A stretch of 64,000 bases of DNA, taken from Paeniglutamicibacter cryotolerans (GTDB lineage: Bacteria > Actinomycetota > Actinomycetes > Actinomycetales > Micrococcaceae). Both the position numbers and the translations under genes were made by a program. Of this stretch, positions 1-8,500 are shown one piece after another (position 1 is the stretch's first letter; each line of letters starts with the position of its first letter). The notes under the pieces are model-generated. The model made no database searches. It had not been told where the DNA came from and saw only the letters and a program-made list of their open reading frames with translations. The stretch spans positions 620,001 through 684,000 of the forward strand of contig NZ_JACHVS010000001.1 in the NCBI RefSeq assembly GCF_014190875.1, read 5' to 3'.

Positions 1-785
1 TGATCGGCGCCGGTGTTGCGCTGCTGATCCTCTTCGTCCTGTGGCAGGGCGCCGGCCGCGTCGAACCGCTGGTGCCGCTGGGCCTGTTCAAGGACCGCAA
101 CTTCTCCCTGGCCAACATCGCCATCGCCTTCATGGGCCTGTCCATCACCGCGATGAGCTTCCCGATGGTGCTCTACCTGCAGTCGGTGCGTGGACTCACC
201 CCCACCCTGTCGGCCCTGATGCTTGCCCCGATGGCGGTGGTTTCCGGCGTGCTGGCACCGTTGATCGGCAAGAACATCAACCGGGTCGACGCCCGCAAAT
301 TCGCCATCCCCGGCTTCTTCCTCTTCGGGGCATCGATCACCGTCTACGGGCTGATCCTGGGCCCGGATACGCCGTTCTGGCTGCTGCTGCTGCCGCCGCT
401 GGGCATGGGCATCGGCAGCGCGATGATCTGGCCCTCGGTCTCGATGACGGCTACCCGCGATCTGGGCCAGGCCGATGCCGGCGCCGGATCGGGCGTGTAC
501 AACACCACCAGGCAGGTCGGCTCAGTACTCGGTTCGGCGCTGATCGCACTGATGATGGAGTCCCGGATCGCCGCCGAAACCACGCTGGCGACGGCCGGAA
601 TGCAGGGCGCCGCCCCGGCCGCCGATGCAGGCGAAATGGGCGGGGCGATCCCCGTCTTCCTGCATGCGGCGGTATCCACGGCACTGGGCCAGGCGCTGCT
701 GCTTCCGGGCATCGTGGCCATGGTCGCGGCGCTTGTCGCCTTCGCGTTCCGCAAGACCCCGGTCCGCCCGCCCGCCGGCCTGTGA
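1..785 (+). CDS. DHA2-type MFS drug exporter, C-terminal part (5' cut by window)
   Basis: Only the C-terminal half is present; the frame is open from base 3, with no start in the window. The visible protein (about 260 residues) has hydrophobic helices separated by short loops, including a helix with FMGLSITAMSFPMVLYLQ and a later SVSMTATRDLG...GVYNTTRQVGSVLGSAL segment. The last segment resembles the helix-11 region of EmrB/QacA (DHA2, 14-helix) proton-driven multidrug exporters. The protein would sit in the cytoplasmic membrane. It is followed 13 bases later by a TetR regulator on the same strand, the usual pairing of pump and repressor. The substrate cannot be inferred. Confidence 0.85.
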   Translation, partial: IGAGVALLILFVLWQGAGRVEPLVPLGLFKDRNFSLANIAIAFMGLSITAMSFPMVLYLQSVRGLTPTLSALMLAPMAVVSGVLAPLIGKNINRVDARKFAIPGFFLFGASITVYGLILGPDTPFWLLLLPPLGMGIGSAMIWPSVSMTATRDLGQADAGAGSGVYNTTRQVGSVLGSALIALMMESRIAAETTLATAGMQGAAPAADAGEMGGAIPVFLHAAVSTALGQALLLPGIVAMVAALVAFAFRKTPVRPPAGL

Positions 786-798
786 GATTCTAGGTGCC

Positions 799-1491
799 AT
801 GATCTCCTCCTCCGCCGTTCCCGATGCCGCGCTGCGCCTGCTGGTCGACAACGGCTTCGACGCCACCAGCGTCGATGCCCTGGCCGAGGCCGCCGGGATC
901 AGCCGCAGCACCTTCTTCCGCCGTTTCGGCTCGAAGGAGGAAATGGTCTTCGCCGACCAGGAGGCGATCATCCACCATCTGGAAACGGTGCTCGCCACCA
1001 GCTCCCAGCCCCCGCTGCGCGCCGTGGTGAGCGCCGCCCTGGCCGTCTTCGACCAGCACACGGCCCGGCCCGAGGCGGCCGCGCTGCGTCACCGGCTGCT
1101 GCAGGACGTGCCGGCCCTGCGGGACCGCGAGCTGGTTTCCACCCACCGCTACGAACGCGCCTTCTCCCGCTTCCTGGCCGACGAGGATGTCTCAAGCCGT
1201 TCCTCCGGCCGGGCGCTGGCCATCGGCTACGCCGCAGCCGTGGTGGCGGTGCACAACGACCACCTGCGCGGCTGGCTGAAGGACAACGCGCCGACGCACC
1301 GGATCGGCCTCGAGGCCGACCTGGAGGCGTTCGCGGGGCTCTTCGAGGCCCGGATGCTCCCCGCCGCGCCGGCGAAGCCCCCCACACCGGCCGCGGCGAC
1401 GGTCGTCGTCACCGTCAACGGCGGCGGCGCCGATACCGAGGCCGTCTTGGCCCAGGTGCGGCGGGCCTTGGAGTCGCAGCAAGGCAAATGA
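799..1491 (+). CDS. TetR family transcriptional regulator
   Basis: The protein has 230 residues. The N-terminal helix-turn-helix is clear: GFDATSVDALAEAAGISRSTFFRRFGSKEEM, broken here as GFDATSVDALAEAAG then ISRSTFFRRFGSKEEM at about residues 14-45. The ligand-binding C-terminal half is family-typical but not specific. The ATG at 799 is chosen because the DNA-binding domain begins directly after it; longer in-frame extensions would run back into the MFS gene. It lies directly downstream of the MFS exporter and probably represses it. The C-terminal tail (residues about 190-230) is Ala/Pro/Val-rich and probably disordered. Confidence 0.85.
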   Translation: MISSSAVPDAALRLLVDNGFDATSVDALAEAAGISRSTFFRRFGSKEEMVFADQEAIIHHLETVLATSSQPPLRAVVSAALAVFDQHTARPEAAALRHRLLQDVPALRDRELVSTHRYERAFSRFLADEDVSSRSSGRALAIGYAAAVVAVHNDHLRGWLKDNAPTHRIGLEADLEAFAGLFEARMLPAAPAKPPTPAAATVVVTVNGGGADTEAVLAQVRRALESQQGK

Positions 1492-1567
1492 ACCGCAGTA
1501 CCTTGACGTGACACTGCGTTTCATGGATGCTGGACTCACCCACGTCCATCGATCCCGGGGAGCACCC

Positions 1568-2812
1568 ATGAGCACCGCAGAAACCGACACGGCGTGGAGC
1601 GCCGACTTCCCGACCGGCGTCATGGAACCCGAGTACGAGCTCTGGGGTGAGGTCGAGGTGGACCCGGCTGGCCTCTTCGAAGACATCGGATCAGCTGACC
1701 GCGCCTATTGGGACCGTGCGCGACGCTTCATCCTGGACGAGGTCCGCCCGGTCATCGACGGCTACTGGGACCGCGCCGAATACCCGGTGGATCTGGCGAA
1801 GCGCCTGGGCGACCTCGACCTGCTGCGCGACGGACTGGACCTGGACGGCTACCCGGCCATGAGCGTACTGGCAGCCGGGCTGGTGAACATGGAGCTCTCC
1901 CGCGGCGACGGCTCGATCGGCACCATCGGCGCCGTGCAGGCGGGGCTGGCACTGCGTTCGGTCATCGACTGCGGCTCCCCCGAACAGATAGCGCAATGGG
2001 CGCCGGAGCTGGCCACCGCCCGGGTGCTTGGGGCCTTTGCACTGACCGAACCCACCCACGGCTCGGACTCGGTCTCGCTGGAAACCAGCGCCGTCCGCGT
2101 CGAGGGCGGCTACCTGCTCAACGGCGAAAAGAAGTGGATCGGCAACGGTTCGGTCGGCGGGATCACCATCGTCTGGGCCCGCGACGGGGCGGGGGCCGTG
2201 CGCGGGTTCATTGTCCCGCAGGAAACCCCCGGCTACACCGGCACCACCATCGGCGGAAAGCTCTCGCTGCGCGCCATCTTCCAAGCCCATATCCGCCTGG
2301 AAAACGTCTTCGTCCCCGACGCGCAGGTGCTGCCCGGCGCGAACTCGTTCAAGGACACCGCGAAAGTCCTGTTCGCCACCCGGCTCGGCGTCGCCTGGTC
2401 CGCAGTCGGCCACGCCACCGCCTGTTACGAGACAGCCGTGCAGTATGCCGCCCAACGCATCCAGTTCGGCCGTCCGCTGGCCGCCAGCCAGATCGTCCAG
2501 GAACGCCTGGCCCGGATGCATTCGGAGCTGGCCACCATGCAGCTCACCGTCATGCAGGCCACCTCGCGCGAGGAGGCGGGCAAGCTGAGCCCGGTCCAGG
2601 CATCGGTGGCGAAGTACACCTGCACCCGGATCGCCCGCACCATTGCCGCCAATGCCCGCGACCTGCTCGGCGGAAACGGCATCCTGCTGCAGAACCGCGT
2701 CGCGAGGCATCTGGCCGACATCGAGGCGATCCACACTTACGAGGGCACTGAGACGGTGCAGGCGCTGATCATCGGCCGCTCGATCACCGGCATCTCCGCC
2801 TTCGCCGGTTGA
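1568..2812 (+). CDS. acyl-CoA dehydrogenase, glutaryl-CoA dehydrogenase-like
   Basis: This 414-residue FAD enzyme would oxidise an acyl-CoA to the 2-enoyl-CoA. The family blocks occur in order: N-terminal helical domain, FALTEPTHGSDS with GEKKWIGNG in the beta domain, and a C-terminal helical domain with RIQFGRPLAASQ and LLGGNGI. The catalytic glutamate is likely in HTYEGTETVQ near residue 395, the position used by glutaryl-CoA dehydrogenases. The ATG at 1568 is preceded by GGGGAG; an upstream in-frame ATG-like start at 1508 has no good ribosome site. The gene is followed by a convergent hydrolase and then a thiolase, consistent with acyl-CoA breakdown. The exact substrate is not determinable. 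Confidence 0.88.
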   Translation: MSTAETDTAWSADFPTGVMEPEYELWGEVEVDPAGLFEDIGSADRAYWDRARRFILDEVRPVIDGYWDRAEYPVDLAKRLGDLDLLRDGLDLDGYPAMSVLAAGLVNMELSRGDGSIGTIGAVQAGLALRSVIDCGSPEQIAQWAPELATARVLGAFALTEPTHGSDSVSLETSAVRVEGGYLLNGEKKWIGNGSVGGITIVWARDGAGAVRGFIVPQETPGYTGTTIGGKLSLRAIFQAHIRLENVFVPDAQVLPGANSFKDTAKVLFATRLGVAWSAVGHATACYETAVQYAAQRIQFGRPLAASQIVQERLARMHSELATMQLTVMQATSREEAGKLSPVQASVAKYTCTRIARTIAANARDLLGGNGILLQNRVARHLADIEAIHTYEGTETVQALIIGRSITGISAFAG

Positions 2813-2817
2813 TTCCG

Positions 2818-3615
2818 CTAGCGGGCGTCGACCGAACGCAGGAACGGCAGCAGCGCATCGAGGATCTCCCGTGGCGGGAACAGCGTCCCGCCGTGCGTGC
2901 GCCCGGGCAGTTCGATGGCGCGGGCATCGGGCATCAGCTCGGCTGCGCGCATCGAATCCTCGAGCCGTGGCCGGTCGCGGGTGCCGGCCATCAGCAGCGT
3001 GGGGACGTGCAGCTGGCGCAGCAGCAGCTCGGACATCGCCGGAGCCGACTCCGTATATTCAAAGTAGGCGGCGAGGGCCAGCGGATCGTTGGACAGGAAC
3101 GCCAACCGCGTCGCCGGATCCAGGCTGCCGGACTCGGCCTCCATCCCGGCAACAAATGCCTCCATGCCGCCGGTCAGCAGCGCCGCGCGGTAATCGGCGA
3201 AGAAGAGCCGGGCGAGCGCTCCGGGATCGATCCGGTAGGTTCCGCCGAGCAGGGTGAGGCTGCGCAGCCGGCCGGGAGCCGCCGCGGCAAGCTGCAGCCC
3301 CATGCGGGCGCCGAAGGAGTATCCCAGCACGTGCACCGAGTCGACCTCGGCGGCGTCGAGCACGGCGAGCACGTCGGCGAGCACCAGCTCCATCTCATAG
3401 TCCTTCGCACGGTGCGGCTTGGCGCTGCGGCCGTGTCCGCGCAGATCCATGCGGATCGTGTTGAACTCCGGTTCCAGCGCCTTGACGTAGCCCAGGCCGC
3501 GCCAGATCGAGCGCGAGAGGGCCGACCCGTGCAGCATGAGCACGCTTCGGCCCCCTGTCGCACCGTCGTCGAAGTAGATATCGTTTCCATCCAAGGGGTT
3601 CACTGCATAAGGCAT
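2818..3615 (-). CDS. alpha/beta hydrolase fold protein
   Basis: The protein has 265 residues with the alpha/beta hydrolase fold. The oxyanion-hole region is LMLHGSALS. The nucleophile elbow is GYSFGAR (Ser near residue 98), and a plausible catalytic His lies in GRTHGGTLF near the C-terminus. A DLRGHGRSAKP strand follows the oxyanion loop as in typical esterases and enol-lactone hydrolases. The ATG at 3615 is chosen over an upstream GTG at 3660, because conserved fold elements begin a few residues later and the extension is low-complexity. It is convergent with the acyl-CoA dehydrogenase (6-base gap) and divergent from the thiolase. The substrate is unknown. Confidence 0.82.
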   Translation of the reverse strand: MPYAVNPLDGNDIYFDDGATGGRSVLMLHGSALSRSIWRGLGYVKALEPEFNTIRMDLRGHGRSAKPHRAKDYEMELVLADVLAVLDAAEVDSVHVLGYSFGARMGLQLAAAAPGRLRSLTLLGGTYRIDPGALARLFFADYRAALLTGGMEAFVAGMEAESGSLDPATRLAFLSNDPLALAAYFEYTESAPAMSELLLRQLHVPTLLMAGTRDRPRLEDSMRAAELMPDARAIELPGRTHGGTLFPPREILDALLPFLRSVDAR

Positions 3616-3677
3616 GGAGTCCAGCTTATTGAACGCGGGCGCCCGGCAGTTAGTCGGCACCCAACCAAGAGGAGATC

Positions 3678-4865
3678 ATGAACGAGGACTTGACCCCCGT
3701 GATCCTGGGCGGCGCCCGGACCCCCTTCGCCAAGTTCCGCGGGGCACTGGCCCCGCTGGATGTCATCGGGCTCGGCTCCCACGCCATCATCCACGCACTG
3801 GAACGAGCCGGCGTGCCGGCCTCGGCCATCGGGCACGTGGTGGTGGGGCAGGTGCTGCTGGCCGGCACCGGACAGGGGCCCGCCCGGCAGGCGGCGCTGG
3901 CGGCGGGCATCGGCTACCAGGTGCCGACGGTGACCATCAACAAGCTCTGCCTCTCGGGGCTGACCGCCGTGATCGACGCGGCACGGATGATCCGCGCCGG
4001 CGAGGCAGACTTCATCGTCGCGGCCGGCCAGGAGTCGATGTCCAACGCCCCGCACCTGCTCAGGGGCATGCGCACCGGGACACCGCTGGGCGACGGCACG
4101 CTGCTGGACGCGGTGAACCACGACGGGCTGCTGGACCCGGTCACCGGTGAATTAATGGGCGCGGCCACGGACCGCGGCAACGCCGAACGCGGAATCACCC
4201 GGGCCGCCCAGGACGAGGTGGCGGCGCGCTCGCACCAGCGTGCCGAGGCGGCCGCCGCCATGCTGGCGGCGGAGATCGCCCCGATCAGCGTCCCGCAGCG
4301 CCGCGGCGAGCCGGTGCTCGTCTCCGCGGACGAGGGCATCCGCCCCGGCCTGAGCGTCGAGTCGCTTGCCGGGTTGCGCCCGGCCTTCTCCCTGGCCCCG
4401 GAGGCGACCATCACCGCCGGCTCGTCATCACCGCTCTCCGATGGCGCCGCCGCACTGGTCATCGCCTCGAAGTCGGCGGCGCGCGCCGCGGGGCTTTCCT
4501 GGCTCTGCGAGATCGGCGCACACGGTCAGACTGCTGGGCCGGACGGGTCCCTGCATTCGCAGCCCAGCGCTGCGATCCTCGCGGCGCTGGGCAAGGAACA
4601 GCTGGCACCGGGGGACCTGGACCTGGTCGAAATCAACGAGGCCTTTGCCTCGGTGCTGCTGCAGTCGGCAGCGGACCTTGGCCTTGACCCGCAGAGCATC
4701 AACAGGGAGGGCGGCGCCATCGCACTGGGCCACCCGGTGGGGGCATCGGGCGCCCGGCTGGTGCTGCACCAGGCCATGGCGCTCGCCTCGCGCGGTTCGG
4801 GCACCGGCGTAGTGGCACTCTGCGGAGGCGGCGGCCAGGGCGATGCGTTGATCCTGCGACGCTGA
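3678..4865 (+). CDS. acetyl-CoA C-acyltransferase (thiolase)
   Basis: The protein has 395 residues, full length for a thiolase. The acyl-binding Cys is in NKLCLSGL (about residue 90). The other active-site blocks are NEAFASVLL, GHPVGASGAR (His base) and the C-terminal CGGGGQGDA (second Cys). The reaction is condensation or thiolysis of acetyl-CoA with acetoacetyl-CoA or 3-oxoacyl-CoA. GAGGAGA stands 7 bases before the ATG. A second thiolase (pcaF-like) lies at 61752; this one is more like the biosynthetic/degradative acetyl-CoA acetyltransferase group. Proximity to the acyl-CoA dehydrogenase suggests a small acyl-CoA degradation cluster. Confidence 0.9.
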   Translation: MNEDLTPVILGGARTPFAKFRGALAPLDVIGLGSHAIIHALERAGVPASAIGHVVVGQVLLAGTGQGPARQAALAAGIGYQVPTVTINKLCLSGLTAVIDAARMIRAGEADFIVAAGQESMSNAPHLLRGMRTGTPLGDGTLLDAVNHDGLLDPVTGELMGAATDRGNAERGITRAAQDEVAARSHQRAEAAAAMLAAEIAPISVPQRRGEPVLVSADEGIRPGLSVESLAGLRPAFSLAPEATITAGSSSPLSDGAAALVIASKSAARAAGLSWLCEIGAHGQTAGPDGSLHSQPSAAILAALGKEQLAPGDLDLVEINEAFASVLLQSAADLGLDPQSINREGGAIALGHPVGASGARLVLHQAMALASRGSGTGVVALCGGGGQGDALILRR

Positions 4866-4937
4866 TTTCACACGTGGCTCCGGTGGATTCCTCAGCCAAT
4901 CCAAAGGTTGGTTTCCTACTGTTGTAACTACCTCATG

Positions 4938-5012
4938 AAGGTGCGAGTGATGCGAGCACCGGTCGGATCAAGACTTATCCCCCTAGTCTTCCGACCGGTG
5001 CTCTACTTTTTA
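4938..5012 (+). ncRNA. candidate structured small RNA, copy A
   Basis: A 14-mer AAGGTGCGAGTGAT (4938-4951) is followed by a perfect 14-bp stem (4954-4967 with 4990-5003). A 5-bp inner stem, agact/agtct (4971-4975 with 4985-4989), closes a C-rich loop tatccccct. A T-run (5006-5010) follows, as in an intrinsic terminator. Upstream, ccaaagg (4901) and TACTGT (4917) sit where a promoter would be. The 5' GGTGC can pair with GCACC of the stem as an alternative hairpin. The same layout recurs at 5334. No family name is recognised; it could also be only a terminator behind the thiolase gene. Confidence 0.4.
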
Positions 5013-5122
5013 ACGTCGACGGTCCTGCTGCTGCGCCCCGACCTTCCACTCGATCGGCCCCTCGACAAGCCGCTGGCCGGGGGCCATAGTGAAAAGACGA
5101 AGCGTCGACGAAGGAGGAACCC

Positions 5123-5263
5123 GTGAGCGAAACGACCCCGCAGGACGATGCGGCGGAGAAGGCCGCGAAGGACAAGAAGGCCCACCACGACCACGATGAG
5201 GAACTCGTGGAGGAGTGGGAAGACGAGTCCTTCCCCGCTTCGGACCCACCCTCGAATTACTGA
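5123..5263 (+). CDS. 46-residue acidic protein with conserved SFPASDPPS tail
   Basis: The GTG start is preceded by a near-perfect AAGGAGG (5111-5117). The product is highly charged: an acidic/Lys-rich N-terminus (DDAAEKAAKDKKAHHDHDEE), then EEWEDESFPASDPPSNY at the end. The [D/E]xFPASDPPS motif is known from small uncharacterised bacterial proteins; its role is not established. There is no membrane segment or signal peptide, so it should be cytosolic and probably largely disordered. It lies alone between two related RNA elements (4938 and 5334). I regard it as a real gene because of the ribosome site and the motif. Confidence 0.75.
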   Translation: MSETTPQDDAAEKAAKDKKAHHDHDEELVEEWEDESFPASDPPSNY

Positions 5264-5333
5264 TTCCCCGAGTTCTCGCACAGAACGCCCAGTTTTCTCC
5301 AAGGGTCCGCCCCTAGGCTGGGGGAACCTTCTC

Positions 5334-5406
5334 AAGGTGCGAGTGATCTGTTGCACCGGCCGTAGCGGCGTTGTCACCTCCGTCCGCTGGGGCCGGTGCT
5401 TCATTT
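5334..5406 (+). ncRNA. candidate structured small RNA, copy B
   Basis: It carries the same 14-mer as copy A (5334-5347). A perfect 9-bp stem follows (5353-5361 with 5391-5399), with an internal loop and a 5-bp inner stem (agcgg 5364-5368 with ccgct 5384-5388). The terminal loop contains CACCTCC, which is complementary to a Shine-Dalgarno sequence. A weak T-rich end (ttcattt) follows. Upstream ccaaggg (5299) and TAGGCT (5314) keep the same spacing as in copy A. The primary sequence of the stem differs while pairing is kept, which argues for a selected structure. It could alternatively be a leader of the aldo/keto reductase gene. Confidence 0.4.
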
Positions 5407-5499
5407 AAGCCCACCCTTCCGGCCAGCCGGGAGCCATCGATTGTCGCCACCGCGTAGCATGAGGCATTAAATCGACACCCCATCCTGGAGGACCATCCC

Positions 5500-6564
5500 G
5501 TGGCTGAAAACCTGCGTTATGACCGAGTTGCCGAAACCCATCGGCCCTATGCGGCAGCCGGAGACCGCTACGACTCCCTCGGCTACCGCCGGGTAGGGCT
5601 TTCCGGGCTGATCCTGCCCCCGCTGAGCCTGGGCCTGTGGTGGAACTTCGGGGACAATCGCCCATTCGACACCCAGCGCGCCGTGCTGCGCCACGCCTTC
5701 GACCACGGCATCAACCACTTTGACCTGGCCAACAACTACGGGCCGCCGTACGGCTCGGCCGAGGAAAACTTCGGGCGGATGATGCGCACCGACTTCAAGG
5801 CCTACCGCAACGAGCTGATCATCTCGTCAAAGGCCGGCTACGACATGTGGCCGGGCCCGCACGGGAACCTGGGCTCGCGCAAGTACATCCTGGCCTCGGC
5901 CGACGAGTCGCTGGCACGGATGTCGCTGGACTACGTTGACATCTTCTACTCGCACCGCCCGGATCCGGACACCCCCATCGAGGAGACCATCGGCGCGTTG
6001 GACACCCTCGTCCGCCAGGGCAAGGCCCTTTACGTGGGCATCTCCTCCTACTCCCCCGAGCGCACCGCGGAGGCTGCCCGGGTGGCCCGCGAAATGGGCA
6101 CGCCGCTGGTAATCCACCAGCCCTCCTACTCGATGCTCAACCGCTGGGTCGAGGATGGCCTGCTGGAGACGCTCGAAGAGAACTCCATGGGCTCGATCGC
6201 CTTTACCCCGCTGGCCCAAGGCCTGCTCACCGGCAAGTACATCAACGACGCAGAGGCCGTTCCCTCCGGCGGGCGCACCTCGCTGGCCGGACACCTGACC
6301 GGGGAGAACCTGGGCAAAGCCCGCAACCTGGCCAAGATCGCCGCCGACCGCGGTCAGTCATTGGCCCAGCTGGCCATCGCTTGGCTGCTGCGCGACGGAG
6401 CAGCCACGTCGGTGCTCATCGGCGCCTCTTCCACGGCGCAACTCGATGAGAACCTGGGTGCGCTGGCCAACACCTCCTTTGGCGCCGACGAGCTGGAGCT
6501 GATCGATCGCATCACCGGCGGCGAGACCGGCATCGACCTGTGGCGGGCATCCTCTTCGCTGTAG
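5500..6564 (+). CDS. aldo/keto reductase, L-glyceraldehyde 3-phosphate reductase type
   Basis: The 354-residue cytosolic NADPH-dependent reductase belongs to the AKR14/YghZ-like group. Visible family signatures are YRRVGLSGLILPPLSLGLW at the first strand, the catalytic tetrad region FDLANNYGPPYGSAEE (Asp and Tyr), SSKAGYDMWPGPHG (Lys), and YVDIFYSHRPDPDTPIEET (His). The C-terminal cofactor block AWLLRDGAATSVLIGASS binds the adenosine phosphate. GGAG precedes the GTG start by about 10 bases. YghZ proteins reduce L-glyceraldehyde 3-phosphate and methylglyoxal-like aldehydes; a detoxification role is inferred. It is monocistronic and sits downstream of RNA element B. Confidence 0.88.
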   Translation: MAENLRYDRVAETHRPYAAAGDRYDSLGYRRVGLSGLILPPLSLGLWWNFGDNRPFDTQRAVLRHAFDHGINHFDLANNYGPPYGSAEENFGRMMRTDFKAYRNELIISSKAGYDMWPGPHGNLGSRKYILASADESLARMSLDYVDIFYSHRPDPDTPIEETIGALDTLVRQGKALYVGISSYSPERTAEAARVAREMGTPLVIHQPSYSMLNRWVEDGLLETLEENSMGSIAFTPLAQGLLTGKYINDAEAVPSGGRTSLAGHLTGENLGKARNLAKIAADRGQSLAQLAIAWLLRDGAATSVLIGASSTAQLDENLGALANTSFGADELELIDRITGGETGIDLWRASSSL

Positions 6565-6816
6565 CATCGGCCGCTTCGCGCCCCGCTCCGGGCCGGAGCA
6601 CCGTCCGTTCGGCCCGGGCTGCCGCGATGCCCGGGACCGGCAAGTTGCCAAGACCACACCCGTGGTTCACACCGGGCACCGCTGCTTTGCGGGTTCCGGG
6701 TGGCACGATAGGAACATGAATCTGCTGTCTGTCGGTATCGCGGGGTGCGCCTTCTCCCCGCCATGCCCGCTGTCCACGTCACGGACACTCCCGGGCATGC
6801 TTGGGAAACCCCGCAG

Positions 6817-8265
6817 ATGACCCGATGGGTACCTCTGCGCGGGAAGAAGCCAGCGGCCCGGATTCGGACGCCGACACCGGGCGACCAAGCGCCCAGGCAT
6901 GCTTCGAGCCTGTCGGCATGGACAGCACGGTGGCTGTTGATACTCATAGGCTTCGATGCCGTTTTGACGCTATCCATCCGCGGTCCGCTCCTGTTCGGCC
7001 GCCAACCGTGGGCTGGCTTCGAGGGCCTCTGGTGGATTCCGAAGGTCCTGGCCATGCTGCTCATCCCGACGGTCGTGCATGCAGCGTGGCGGCTGACGCG
7101 CCAGCAGCGCAGGGAGCGGGCCGAAGCATTGGCCAGATCCGGGCTCATGGACACCGTGCTGGCTACCAGCCGGGAATGGCTGTGGGCAACCAACGCCGAC
7201 GGGTACTTTACCTTCTGTGGTCCGGCGAGCCGGGAACTGCTCGGCTATGAACCTGCCGAATTACTGGGCAGGCACTTGCATCAGGTGATCGGTCCGGAGG
7301 ACCTCGCGGCGTTGCTGCGCGTCAGGGCGGAGCGCGAAGGCACCGCCCAGGGCCCGAGAGGCAGCGGCAGCCTCGTCACCGCTTACCGCCATCGGGATGG
7401 ACGCAGGATACCGGTGGAGGTGTCGGCTCGGGCATTCCATGATGGTGCGGGGCAGAGCGCGGGATACGAGGGAACGAGCCGTGCCCTGGCCCCGGGGACG
7501 GCAGATGTCGCGGCTCTCGAGGAAGCCATGGCCCGGGTTGCCATGGTGCTTGCCACGCGGGCACTGTGCACGGCCTTCCAGCCCGTCCACTGCCTGTCGA
7601 CCGGAACAGTGCTGGGAGCCGAGGCCTTGACCCGCTTTCCCGGTTCTCCGTGCCTGTCCCCGGAGACGTGGTTCAGGGAGGCGGCGATGACTGGGCTGGG
7701 AGTGGAGCTGGAAATCATGGCCTTGGAAACCGCCCTCCGGGCCGCCCTCGGGGTCCCGGCGCAACTATACGTCGCGGTAAACCTCTCCCCGGAGGCCTGC
7801 CTGGACCCGCGGCTCATCGATCTGCTCGCGGCATCCGGCCTCGCCGCCGGACGCATCATGGTGGAGATCACCGAGCGCCACCACGTGCACGACTATGCTC
7901 CACTCACCGCTGCGTTGGAATCCTTGCGTCGCGCCGGGGTGAGGCTCAGCGTCGATGACGCTGGAGCCGGGTTCGCTTCCATGCGCCATATCCTTGAGCT
8001 CAAACCGGACGTGGTCAAACTCGACCGGGGCCTCATCGCCGGCATCGATGCAGATCCGGGGCAACGGGCCCTGGGTGCCGCGATGGTCGGTTTTGCCGGT
8101 GAGATCGGAGCCTCGCTGGTTGCCGAAGGCATCGAAACCGAGGCCGAGCTTGCCACGGTCACCGCACTGGGCATGGGCTCGGGGCAAGGCTACCTGCTCG
8201 GTCGCCCCACCACCCTGCCCGAAGACTGGGCCCGGTGGCAGCTGGCACCGCTGCAGGACCGTTAG
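6817..8265 (+). CDS. membrane-anchored PAS-EAL cyclic-di-GMP phosphodiesterase
   Basis: The protein has about 482 residues. Two N-terminal membrane helices (TARWLLILIGFDAVLTLSI and WIPKVLAMLLIPTVVHAAW) are followed by a PAS domain (LMDTVLATSREWLWATNADG...GRHLHQVIGPED). A C-terminal EAL domain completes it. Catalytic residues are intact: EALTR, NLSPE, VEITE, DDAGAGFAS, VKLD, AEGIET and GQGYLLGRP. There is no GGDEF domain, so it should only degrade cyclic-di-GMP, controlled by the PAS sensor. The start is uncertain: in-frame GTG at 6745 and ATG at 6763 would add up to 24 residues. The 6565-6744 region upstream shows no gene. Confidence 0.85.
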   Translation: MTRWVPLRGKKPAARIRTPTPGDQAPRHASSLSAWTARWLLILIGFDAVLTLSIRGPLLFGRQPWAGFEGLWWIPKVLAMLLIPTVVHAAWRLTRQQRRERAEALARSGLMDTVLATSREWLWATNADGYFTFCGPASRELLGYEPAELLGRHLHQVIGPEDLAALLRVRAEREGTAQGPRGSGSLVTAYRHRDGRRIPVEVSARAFHDGAGQSAGYEGTSRALAPGTADVAALEEAMARVAMVLATRALCTAFQPVHCLSTGTVLGAEALTRFPGSPCLSPETWFREAAMTGLGVELEIMALETALRAALGVPAQLYVAVNLSPEACLDPRLIDLLAASGLAAGRIMVEITERHHVHDYAPLTAALESLRRAGVRLSVDDAGAGFASMRHILELKPDVVKLDRGLIAGIDADPGQRALGAAMVGFAGEIGASLVAEGIETEAELATVTALGMGSGQGYLLGRPTTLPEDWARWQLAPLQDR

Positions 8266-8406
8266 GATCTGCGCCCATCCCGGCGTGAAGGGTCGACGCA
8301 CGCCACAATGCATACGGATTTCGTAGCAATTTGTCAGCAAAACAACTGTTTGCGCATAATCAGGATCACCTAACAACGAAAACATTCCTAGTACGCTCGT
8401 GATTGG

Positions 8407-8421
8407 GTTCACAAATTGAAC
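8407..8421. promoter_or_regulatory. candidate IclR-type operator upstream of aldehyde dehydrogenase
   Basis: GTTCA-CAAAT-TGAAC is a perfect 5-bp inverted repeat with a 5-base spacer. It differs by one base from the repeat in front of pcaF (62988-63002). It lies 80 bases before the aldehyde dehydrogenase start, a position compatible with transcription control. The binding protein is unproven; the IclR gene at 58744 is an obvious candidate. Confidence 0.45.
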
Positions 8422-8500
8422 TTTTCGGGACATGATGGGTAGAGATCTGCGAAGGGAACCTCGTTCCTGCCGCCCGAGCGACCACTGAAGGAGCAAGGCC

